DNA from: Noviluteimonas lactosilytica
GTDB taxonomy: Bacteria > Pseudomonadota > Gammaproteobacteria > Xanthomonadales > Xanthomonadaceae
NCBI RefSeq assembly: GCF_020866925.1
Contig: NZ_JAJGAK010000001.1
Coordinates: 372,001-436,000, forward strand
Direction: 5' to 3'
Length of the DNA: 64,000 nt
A program made the position numbers and the translations under genes. Of the stretch, positions 22,501 through 28,205 are shown piece after piece. Within the stretch, counting starts at the first letter, position 1; each line of letters begins with the position of its first letter. The notes below the pieces were generated by a model. The model did not search any database. It was given only the letters and a program-made list of their open reading frames with translations, and was not told the origin of the DNA.

Positions 22501-23676
22501 CCAGCCATCGCTCGTGGCGAGTTCGTTCTTGGCTGTGCTCCATGTAAACGTCGTCGGCGCAAGGCATGACGTATTGGCATCTCGACACTCCCTCACGCTG
22601 GTCAGCAGAAGTGAGCCCGTGTCCTCCAGACCCACCTTTACGCCGTTCACGGTTCGTCCGTAAGTCAGCTCGTAGTAGCGAGCAGGCATTGCGCAAGCAA
22701 AGTCCGCGCAGGACTTCACGCTGGTCAATGTCCGCGTCTGCCGCATCATGGTTCCCGACGCGAACCCGAGGGTCCAGTCAACGGCAAGTCGTGCGCTGTA
22801 AGTGAAGACGACCTTCGCGAAGGGAGCCTGTGTAGTGCCGGTAGTGCCCACGCGCGGCACCTTCCCGGTGAACTGCACCTCGCTGATCAGCAACTCTCCA
22901 TTCTCCGCGCCGCTGGGGTTTTTGTTCCACTTGTAGTCGATCGTGTTGCCCGCCGAATCCTGCATGCGCGTTTGCGCCCATATGAGCGCTCCAGGGGCGG
23001 TATTGGCAAAGAAACCATTTGTTGAAACTGGGCCTGCACTGGCCGCGACGTCGCGATCGCCGTACCACGTCGTCGAGCCATCGCGGCGCGCAACGGTGAA
23101 GAACTTCGGGTCCTGCGCCGTCGGGCCCCACGCACACACGCGCGAGAACGAATCGACTTCGGTCCGGTAGGAGATGCCGGTGTAACCGCCTGCGGCGCCG
23201 CACGCATCCGCCGCGGGCACGAGCCGCTGCCCATCGAGGCAGAACCGGTCGCTCGCACTGAAGTCGACCGGCTCTGCGACCCCATCCGTCGCCACGCCGC
23301 CGACGATGAAGTCGCCGGCCTCGCGCGTCGATCGGCATCGCGTGATCGACGACAACCCACCGATCGACCACCCCTTGCCCATCGGCCCTTCGCCGCCCTG
23401 GCTGGAGTACGACAACGTCAGCGATGGCGCGACGCCTGCCCTGCCCGGCACCGTGTAGATCGGAATCGAATAGGTCGCTGCGCCCGATTCGTCGACGCGG
23501 AATTGCGCGGCGGTGGCGCCGACCGTGTCCGAGACGGTGTCGGCCGTCTTGATCGTCGGCCCTCCGAAGGTCAGCGCGTAGACCAGCCCCAGGGCGGGAA
23601 GCCCGAGGAACGTGGCGGCGAGCACGAGAAAACCGGCGGCACCGAGCGGCGCCCGAGACGACGAAGCATTCGACAT
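16504..23676 (-). CDS. SpvB/TcdB-type RHS-repeat polymorphic toxin with JAB/DUF4329-like tip
   Basis: A 2390-aa giant. It has an N-terminal signal or membrane segment (about 10-35), then an SpvB-like domain (AATYSIPIYTVPGRAGVAPS, GPMGKGWSIGG). About six FG-GAP/VCBS calcium-binding repeats (DVDGDGRPDLVW, DFNGDGLLDV, DVNGDGRSDLVYV) follow at about 410-880. A TcdB-middle region and many YD/RHS repeats come next. The RHS core junction (GRLYDSLVGRFMQADP ... NPLTYTDPTG) ends near 2037. After it lies a Gly/Ala-rich hydrophobic stretch, then about 150 variable residues with VAINHSHPDTGGFSTQD (H2317, H2319, S2326, D2329), a JAMM-like metal motif. The tip is probably a metalloprotease-type toxin released from the RHS cage. 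Tip DNA is AT-richer. Confidence 0.88.
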   Translation of the reverse strand: MSNASSSRAPLGAAGFLVLAATFLGLPALGLVYALTFGGPTIKTADTVSDTVGATAAQFRVDESGAATYSIPIYTVPGRAGVAPSLTLSYSSQGGEGPMGKGWSIGGLSSITRCRSTREAGDFIVGGVATDGVAEPVDFSASDRFCLDGQRLVPAADACGAAGGYTGISYRTEVDSFSRVCAWGPTAQDPKFFTVARRDGSTTWYGDRDVAASAGPVSTNGFFANTAPGALIWAQTRMQDSAGNTIDYKWNKNPSGAENGELLISEVQFTGKVPRVGTTGTTQAPFAKVVFTYSARLAVDWTLGFASGTMMRQTRTLTSVKSCADFACAMPARYYELTYGRTVNGVKVGLEDTGSLLLTSVRECRDANTSCLAPTTFTWSTAKNELATSDGWVPSLFGSLLKFEGFKLGDVDGDGRPDLVWLKDGSTGETCPTEHIMVSFGTFDGTQQTFRTPVLAGCTPTELMSSLGGDSWQLFDYNGDGRDDFFAAGALGQNYFLYASQGDVADPFGNTNLLASVPIPVTYVAGAYTNPTHPLLTDFNGDGLLDVMYKLADNTYRVRLMTRSGATWVWGAERTISFTTEQPLVCPAEAVAGTCAYSAGVPVMPDKTRLVDFDGDAASDIIFEKSVTYDDGTVYCPPPNPRDPDQESCSRRTGVVYTLPGRVKSITATNIQFTNIGDDPLLYKNTILQGGGTNSRNLLFGDINGDGLTDLVYVRANESPDGMFVYALNTGRGFLPYVDIGTLPKSDIARLVDVNGDGRSDLVYVEWQAMTNPWRWRQRPALRAGGFGPSAQIPGNQAIACLGDPCDPKQYATMFNDLDGDGALDYFTISFGTSSPNFVRSQSAATAVGKPRDVITSVVNGLGSRTDLQYAALTNGKVHVRRATSRDAFNSGRGAPTLDFIAPSYVVAKASSSAPVDGDPNAMASVYYRYAGARIQAGGRGFLGFEQVYSFDPNHMSGGVATQTNYEQRFPYTGMPVSTRKSRFSTFAVEACLNDPKQDACFAEPGAALPAFTATTFSLNTQVYESDTESAATTITAFVPGTQKPVHVRTNSTSERLYDPTTGAASSRVETDFTYGANGNVATTQAETYTTWYSTETLTSTILTSNTYSDNNTYWWLGRLTGSVVTHRRSGVPDVVRNTAFTYDANTGGMLISERIQPGVVDQDLRKQKTFDVYGNVTASMTCANPSTGCDTSISFHPASANTIERYARTVYDAESRYPVATYEPFWNGTATVEKQTSVVASRDIFGNVTQATDVNGNISAAQFGALGRPYATWTETGDSGTPGTGGISTTVTYRWCGTGTNRVTCPDGAKYRVRSWSDAGPMSWSYFDALGREVMTVKETFNTALVNKELSAVCTAYEESGKPSRVTNPFFIAGALANIDSLGLAAVCLGKPSTQSVYDTLGRVVLTTGPDGSEVATYYNQMFTTITDARGNPRLELRNGKGELRYIKDAFDTQLDYFYNADGTLRSISRTASAARGAVINSWAYDALGRKIWQSDPDSGVTNFAYNPAGELVAQWDAAGNRIDYDIDARGRAWRKTVKRADGVVESQSTTVFDTAAGGVGKVASEEIIGQYMDLVGQAGTEVDFQRTFGYDVMGRPLSSTTTIDGVAYSTAVAYDAKSRPFRAQDVSGRWTKTEFNSRGFAAAICESSAGDNLAACSTSWQRTQETDAFGHSLRETRAPGGPMTITRTYDSLTGRLEQLCANKGTAVCDLMNEAYGWDGNGNLHTLVKEGRTMETFTYDELDRLLEAKFAATGVVSQSFVYDKLGNICQKKEWNQTIFYTYGGRAGCGADGLPGGGSTSVFGPHQLVGYNTTTYITYDDHGNQLTKIRSDVPTSWLNRGVKYTLDDKGYEITLGDINGSPSQRTRFWYGPDGNRYKREDGSKRTLYFGNVEVIINGGITTYRRYVGDVVQDVVGGVASTRYAFKDQLGSIVRIVDGNGVVVQKRDFDAFGEKRNPDDALLQGDVYSPEYTTRGFTGHESIDGAYRTFAVHMGGRLYDSLVGRFMQADPVIQSPGNMQSWNAYTYVFNNPLTYTDPTGMWGVKEQNALRQVAALVISVWTGGAAAGWWTIGGLSGASAAAIAVAGGFAAGAISSGTMKGGILGAFTAMASFGVGVAAADLGGAARIALQALSGGVVESLQGGNFGHAFAAAGLTAAFMPHVGGGTRVANATLGALIGGAISEATGGKFVNGAISGAIQGAMSSGANQDSDIVVTGAGVRGRKIVGDINKPIFYDENGKPLNEFTSLEAALAAGEQAATLAKEQSGTVYEYGVATIQGKPTADGESTWYNSMVVTSRNRSRINWDFGAVDGLVAINHSHPDTGGFSTQDKTTYDNLRKRFPKTFIGVYMFDGKGNHWYGPDKIPGFRSQRDHMCGVNWEGCGALGEGWTP

Positions 23677-23819
23677 TGCGGAAAGTCCCCGTTCCGCGTC
23701 GCGCACGCACAAGGCATGCGCCCCGCGTCCTTGCGTCAGCCGTGGGCAATCCACGGCCCCCGTGGCGTTTCTAGAGAGTCGCCGATGACCCGGTCAAGTG
23801 AGGGAATCAAAGGCGTCTA

Positions 23820-23855
23820 CTTGCAGTCACGCTTGATCACGAAGGTGACTGCAAG
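23820..23855. repeat. 11-bp inverted repeat upstream of the RHS gene
   Basis: Arms CTTGCAGTCAC (23820-23830) and GTGACTGCAAG (23845-23855) are perfect complements with a 14-nt spacer. They lie between the thpR stop and the RHS start (144 nt upstream of the latter), both minus strand. There is no T-run, so an operator or weak terminator is possible but unproven. Confidence 0.5.
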
Positions 23856-23899
23856 TGGCGCGGGCGGCCGCGTTCGTTGTGCGGTGCGGCAATTCGGGG

Positions 23900-24424
23900 T
23901 CAGGCGCGGAGGGGCCAACTTCCCAGGACTTCGTACGCGTCCTGTGCGCTCGCCATCAGCTCGAAATGTGCGACGTGCCATCGCAGCGGTTCGATCGCAT
24001 GCGGTTCGGCGCGTCGAGGATCGCGCATCGTGGTGACATGGGGAACGTAACGATCTTCGCGACGCACCGGGACATCGCGCGCGCGTGCTGCTTCCGCCAA
24101 CGCGTCGTGCAACGACTGCAACGTCGCCGGCACCTGTGAACAGCCGAGCCAGCCGACACGACGACCGAATCGATCGGCGCGGTCGACGAAGACATCGAAC
24201 GGCGCTTGCGCGATCGTGTCGGCGGCGTCGCGCGCCGCGACGACGATGTCGGCCGGCAACGGATCGGGCAATGCGTCGAGGAACAGCAGCGTCATGTGCA
24301 GTTTTGCGGGTGCGACGGCACGGCCGCCCCATTCGGCGTGAAGACGCGCGGCGTGTTCCGCGAGCGCGCGACGCAGCGCGGGATCCGGAGCGAGCGCGAA
24401 GAAAAGATTCCGAGTCGCCGACAC
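23900..24424 (-). CDS. thpR: RNA 2',3'-cyclic phosphodiesterase (LigT/ThpR)
   Basis: A 174-aa two-histidine phosphoesterase that hydrolyses 2',3'-cyclic phosphate ends of RNA. Both HxT/SxF-type motifs are present: HMTL near residue 43 and HVTT near residue 128. Further family context is FFALAPDPALRRALAEHAA at the N terminus. It is the same strand as the RHS gene but separated by 224 nt, so it is not obviously part of the toxin unit. Confidence 0.9.
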   Translation of the reverse strand: MSATRNLFFALAPDPALRRALAEHAARLHAEWGGRAVAPAKLHMTLLFLDALPDPLPADIVVAARDAADTIAQAPFDVFVDRADRFGRRVGWLGCSQVPATLQSLHDALAEAARARDVPVRREDRYVPHVTTMRDPRRAEPHAIEPLRWHVAHFELMASAQDAYEVLGSWPLRA

Positions 24425-24499
24425 GGCCTCACTCCGTCAACAACCGATAGGAGTATGGTGCGACACACACCGCGACGGAGCGATTCACCGGAGGCCGCC

Positions 24500-24979
24500 A
24501 TGCGACGACACCTGCGCAATCCATGGATCTGGGTGGTGGCGGCGCTGTTGCTCGCGGCGTGGCTGTTCTGGCCGCGCGCCGTGCAATCGCCTGCGCCGGG
24601 CGAAGCTCCGCCGTCGGGCGGTGCGTCCGCAGGCGTGGCTGCTGTCGAGGTTCGCGACACGCGCGCATCGCCCGCCCTGCCCGACTTCCTGCCAGCCGAA
24701 GCCCGCGACACCATCGCGCTGATCGAACGCGGCGGACCGTTCCCGCATCGCCAGGACGGCAGCGTGTTCGGCAATCGCGAAGGGCGCCTGCCTTCGCAGC
24801 CTCGCGGCTACTATCGCGAATACACGGTCGATACGCCCGGCCTCGATCATCGCGGCGCGCGCCGCATCGTCACCGGTGGACAGCCGCCGGTCACGTGGTA
24901 CTACACCGACGACCACTACGGCTCCTTCCGCGCGTTCACCGTCGACGCGGGCGCCATCGATGCAGGGGCTGCGCAATGA
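24500..24979 (+). CDS. barnase-type ribonuclease with N-terminal membrane/signal segment
   Basis: A 159-aa protein. Residues 8-25 (IWVVAALLLAAWLFW) form an export signal or anchor. The C-terminal ~100 residues match microbial N1/T1-type guanyl ribonucleases of the barnase family: LPDFLPAEARDTIALIERGG, then VFGNREGRLP, the catalytic-type Glu in YYREYTVDTPG, Arg in RGARRIVTGG and His in DDHYGSFRAF. GGAGG lies 5 nt before the ATG. It overlaps the barstar start by ATGA, an arrangement that keeps inhibitor and enzyme in step. It may be a secreted RNase for nutrient use or an antibacterial toxin. Confidence 0.9.
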   Translation: MRRHLRNPWIWVVAALLLAAWLFWPRAVQSPAPGEAPPSGGASAGVAAVEVRDTRASPALPDFLPAEARDTIALIERGGPFPHRQDGSVFGNREGRLPSQPRGYYREYTVDTPGLDHRGARRIVTGGQPPVTWYYTDDHYGSFRAFTVDAGAIDAGAAQ

Positions 24980-25425
24980 GCAGCGACTCCGGCTGGGAAC
25001 TCGGCCTGGCCGATGCCGACAACGCGGGCGTCTACTTCGTCACCATGGAAGACCTCGACACGCTCGGCGTCGCCGCGCGCGACGCGGGCCTGCAGGTGCG
25101 GCGCATCGACCTCGGCGGCGCGGACAAGCACCAGCTGCTGCTGCGCATCTCGACTGCGCTCGATTTCCCCAACACCTTCGGCCGCAACTGGGATGCCCTC
25201 TCCGACAGCCTGCGCGATCTCTCGTGGCTGCCGAAGGCCGGCTTCGCGCTGCTCTTCGAGAACGGCGGCGCGCTCCACCAGGCCGAAGGCGAAGACTTCG
25301 ACTCGCTGCTGGAGATCCTCGAAGAGTCCGCGCAGGACTGGGCCGAACGCGAGGTGCCGTTCTGGTCGTTCATCGCGCTGCCGGAGTCGGTGTTCGACGA
25401 GATCGATCAACAGGCGAGCGAGTAG
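24976..25425 (+). CDS. barstar-family ribonuclease inhibitor
   Basis: A 149-aa protein. The barstar core is VRRIDLGGADKHQLLLRIST, then FPNTFGRNWDALSDSLRDLS, the helix that plugs the RNase active site. It is longer than B. amyloliquefaciens barstar (90 aa), with about 35 extra residues at the N terminus and a C-terminal acidic segment (FDSLLEILEESAQDWAER). It has no signal peptide, as expected for a cytosolic inhibitor. The four-base overlap with the RNase gene implies translational coupling. Confidence 0.92.
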   Translation: MSSDSGWELGLADADNAGVYFVTMEDLDTLGVAARDAGLQVRRIDLGGADKHQLLLRISTALDFPNTFGRNWDALSDSLRDLSWLPKAGFALLFENGGALHQAEGEDFDSLLEILEESAQDWAEREVPFWSFIALPESVFDEIDQQASE

Positions 25426-25478
25426 TGCTTTTCCTCGGGTTCGACAGGAATCGTCGCTAGCTTCTTGAGTGGGCCGCT

Positions 25479-25493
25479 AATCGATCATCGATT
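25479..25493. repeat. 7-bp palindrome AATCGAT-C-ATCGATT
   Basis: Perfect 7-bp arms around one base, 54 nt after the barstar stop and 39 nt before the transglutaminase-like gene. It could be an operator in that promoter region; by length alone it could also be chance. Confidence 0.3.
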
Positions 25494-25531
25494 CGAGACA
25501 CTCGGCAAACACCCGGATCGGTTTGTCCCAC

Positions 25532-26536
25532 ATGAGCGCCATCGGCTCCTGCCGCCACGCGTTACAGCTCGCGGCGTTTTGTCTCGCACTTCTCCCGACA
25601 CTGGCGCACGCCGACGATCTGGCTCCGATTCGCGTTCACCTTGAACAACGGGAGGAGAGAATCGACTACGCCGCAGTAAAAATGACCGTCGATTCGCTGA
25701 CCGACCCAGCAACGGACCATTTGTCCGTCAATCGCCAGATCTCGCATTGGGAGCGCATGGTGCGAGCCAACGTTTCTGGCGACGCCGACGAGTGGAACAC
25801 CTTCGCGGCGCTCATCAAGACGCTCTACGAGCCAGGTCCATGGAACGACAACAAGCCGTTTACGTACGACCTGGACGATCCAATGGGAGCGAACCCCGCG
25901 AACAAGCGGCTGTCCACGTACCTGGAAACCAGGAAGGGCAATTGCGTTTCCATGCCGATGTTCGTCTTGATCCTTGGGCAGAGGCTCGGTTTGCCGGTCA
26001 CGCTCGCGAAGGCGCCGAAGCACTTTCTCGTGAAGTTCGGTGACGCCAGGCAAAACGCTTGGGTCAACTTCGAGGCCACGGCCGGCGGATTCAAAACGGA
26101 CAGCAGCTACGAACGCGAGACTGGCATGACGGAGATCGCCGTTGCCAATCAGCTCTACCTCCGTCCGCTGAGGCCGCGCGAGAATGTCGTCGCCATCGCC
26201 AGCACGCTTGCAGAGGACTACTACAGGCGCAGGGACGGCGACGCGCTCATGGCGCTTGCCGACTTGGTGCTTGCCGAGAATCCGCGGAATCACAAGGCCA
26301 TGCTCTGGAAGGGCACTGCCTATGCCTTCCAGATCGACGAGCGGATCAAGAAGCCCTACCCCAATATCTCCGACATCCCCATCCATTTGGTGGCGGAGTA
26401 TCAACGCCTTGGCCGTTCGAACAACGAATGGTTCGAAAAGGCCGAGCAGTTGGGCTGGAAGGAGCAAACGCCAGAGCAAGAGGCCCAATACCTCCGGGCC
26501 ATCGAACGTGAGAAAGCAAAGCGAGCGGCGCGGTAG
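25532..26536 (+). CDS. secreted transglutaminase-like protein
   Basis: A 334-aa protein. The signal peptide ends near LPTLAHA (about residue 24). The core KGNCVSMPMFVLILGQRLG, KAPKHFLVKFG and AWVNFEAT supplies Cys, His and an acidic residue in the order of transglutaminase-like/SirB1-type cysteine folds. The C-terminal third (LAEDYYRRRDGDALMALADLV) looks like TPR helices. No substrate can be named. AT-richer codon use than the flanking host genes places it with the toxin island, but no immunity or toxin relationship is visible. The ATG at 25532 has only a weak ribosome site; a TTG at 25523 is in frame. Confidence 0.65.
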   Translation: MSAIGSCRHALQLAAFCLALLPTLAHADDLAPIRVHLEQREERIDYAAVKMTVDSLTDPATDHLSVNRQISHWERMVRANVSGDADEWNTFAALIKTLYEPGPWNDNKPFTYDLDDPMGANPANKRLSTYLETRKGNCVSMPMFVLILGQRLGLPVTLAKAPKHFLVKFGDARQNAWVNFEATAGGFKTDSSYERETGMTEIAVANQLYLRPLRPRENVVAIASTLAEDYYRRRDGDALMALADLVLAENPRNHKAMLWKGTAYAFQIDERIKKPYPNISDIPIHLVAEYQRLGRSNNEWFEKAEQLGWKEQTPEQEAQYLRAIEREKAKRAAR

Positions 26537-26547
26537 CTCTTACGCCT

Positions 26548-26907
26548 TCAATGCCAACAGTCGATGACGATGTCCTTGTCGACCTCGAGCGTCACCCCAT
26601 TTTCGATCGCCCATGGCTTGCATCGCTCCAGCAGATCGAAGGCGACGCGCGACGAATCCGGGTGAATGCAGACAATGAATTTCGTGTTGTCCACTGTGGC
26701 AACGCCGCTCTCGGCAACGAACTCCTGCGATTTCGTGAACCCGAAGTAGCGCTCGATTTTCAGCATCAAGCGCTCCAGCGATCGCACGTCGTCCTGCAAC
26801 GGCGATGCGATGATGATCCTGAGGTCCGACCCGCCGCCCTTCTTGACGACCTGGATGTCCACCACCTCCAGGTTCGGTATCGGATGCTGGTCATCAAGGT
26901 CGAACAT
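26548..26907 (-). CDS. putative immunity protein, second paralogue
   Basis: A 119-aa cytosolic protein. It is closely related (roughly three quarters identical by eye) to the neighbouring gene at 26967-27350; shared blocks include VVKKGGGSDL, IIIASPLQDD, SLERLM and CIHPDSS/YIHPDSS. The fold resembles DUF6572-type small proteins by pattern only. A TTG 45 nt upstream is in frame, but the ATG at 26907 gives the N terminus closest to its paralogue. It starts 59 nt beyond the first copy's stop. No matching toxin is adjacent, so it may be an orphan immunity gene kept after toxin replacement. Confidence 0.6.
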   Translation of the reverse strand: MFDLDDQHPIPNLEVVDIQVVKKGGGSDLRIIIASPLQDDVRSLERLMLKIERYFGFTKSQEFVAESGVATVDNTKFIVCIHPDSSRVAFDLLERCKPWAIENGVTLEVDKDIVIDCWH

Positions 26908-26966
26908 GCGCGTCGAGTCGAACGATATGGAAAGGGAAACAGCGAGGCGCAAGAGAAATGAGCTGC

Positions 26967-27350
26967 TTAGTGGGGCGGCGCGACGCCATTCGTCTCAACT
27001 TCGAGTACCACGTCGTTCTCGATCGTCCACGGCTTGCATCGCTCGAGCAATTCAAAGGCAACCGGCGAAGAATCCGGATGGATGTAGACGATGATTTTCG
27101 TGTTATCGATCGTCGACAATCCACTCTGCGCGCAAAACTCCGCGGATTTTGCGAATCCGAGGTACCGCTCGATCTTCTTCATGAGGCGTTCGAGGGAGCG
27201 AGTGTCATCCTGCAAGGGGGAAGCAATGATGATGATCAAGTCCGAGCCCCCGCCCTTCTTGACCACGTTGATGTCGACGACATCCAGGTCGGGGATGGGA
27301 TGATCCTCATCTCGACGAAAGAAGTCGTCGGTTGGTGTCGAACTTGCCAT
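26967..27350 (-). CDS. putative immunity protein for the secreted RHS-tip toxin
   Basis: A 127-aa protein without a signal peptide. Its ATG overlaps the upstream toxin stop as TGATG (one shared base), a strong sign of translational coupling. Blocks VVDINVVKKGGGSDLIIIIA, RSLERLMKKIERYLGFAKSA and ENDVVLEVE alternate strands and helices and resemble the DUF6572 pattern. Cytosolic location fits an inhibitor of a nuclease-type toxin acting inside cells. The immunity role rests on position and coupling. Confidence 0.65.
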   Translation of the reverse strand: MASSTPTDDFFRRDEDHPIPDLDVVDINVVKKGGGSDLIIIIASPLQDDTRSLERLMKKIERYLGFAKSAEFCAQSGLSTIDNTKIIVYIHPDSSPVAFELLERCKPWTIENDVVLEVETNGVAPPH

Positions 27351-28057
27351 CAGCAATGGTCCATTTGGACGCAGGTAATCGAACCTGCCATTTCGCCCAA
27401 CGCGTCTTGGTACTTTTTGACCGTGTCCGAGGCGTTTTGCCGCGGCGATAGCACCTCCGTGACATCCACTTTTCCGTCCGTCCGAACGACTGCAACATCC
27501 GGCCGCACGGAGGCAGTTATTGTGCCTCCCGTGATGGTGGTCAGTGTCTGGTTCATGTGGACACTGCCCGCGTCGTTTCGTTCCGCATTCTCGTTGGCGA
27601 CGCGCTGACTCGTTGGGGCGTGCGTCGTTTCCTTGCCGCCCGACCTGGTCACTTGCGGATTGCCGTAAACGGGCGCGACACCGAACGTGATCGCCCTGCC
27701 AAGTCCAACTGCGCGACCCGCCGGTAACGCACCGGAGAAGCCTTCGAAAGCATCGCCGGCCGACGTCGAGTACGTGGCACCGCCAGGCGCCGGCGCATTG
27801 GCATGCCCCGACGTGAGCATCCAGCCGATGCCCATGACGATCGGGATCGCGATGGGCAGTCGCCCATCCGGATCGACGTATCGATGGGGATTGTTGGCCG
27901 CGTAGGCGTAGCGGTTGAAGTTGCTGCCGCTCTGCGCATCCGGCGGCGCCGGGTCGACACTGACGAAGCGCGCATTCGCCGGGGCCGTCGTGGCAACCAT
28001 GCCGACGGCCAGAACGAGCGCGGTCGCTCGCTGACAGAACTTGCGAATGAAGTTCAC
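27350..28057 (-). CDS. minimal secreted RHS-junction protein with nuclease-like toxin tail
   Basis: A 235-aa protein with a GTG start preceded by GGGAG. A Sec signal (ATALVLAVGMVATTAPANA) is followed directly by the RHS core C-terminal junction: RFVSVDP, then NRYAYAANNPHRYVDPDG (about residues 31-66). No YD repeats precede it. After a hydrophobic Gly/Pro stretch the variable tail contains RPDVAVVRTDGKVDVTEVLS followed by KKYQDALG (about 187-222). This recalls PD-(D/E)XK-like toxin nucleases of the pattern RPDV...G...EV.S..Q, although the expected Lys of ExK is not in place. It is coupled to the putative immunity gene at 26967-27350. It could also be a remnant of a larger RHS gene. Confidence 0.65.
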   Translation of the reverse strand: MNFIRKFCQRATALVLAVGMVATTAPANARFVSVDPAPPDAQSGSNFNRYAYAANNPHRYVDPDGRLPIAIPIVMGIGWMLTSGHANAPAPGGATYSTSAGDAFEGFSGALPAGRAVGLGRAITFGVAPVYGNPQVTRSGGKETTHAPTSQRVANENAERNDAGSVHMNQTLTTITGGTITASVRPDVAVVRTDGKVDVTEVLSPRQNASDTVKKYQDALGEMAGSITCVQMDHC

Positions 28058-28205
28058 GTGCCGCTCCCTGACCCTTGGCCGGAGCGGGCACGCTATCTAG
28101 CGCTGTGATGTCGGTAATAGCGGAACGGTCGCTGCAATTCGCGGACCGTCGCGCTCAGAACGACGAGAATCTACGCCGTGGCAGGCAGATTCCTACCAAG
28201 GGCAA

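Noticed and set aside
20536-22569. 677-codon plus-strand frame opposite the RHS gene
   Set aside because: Antisense to conserved FG-GAP and RHS repeats, with no motif of its own.
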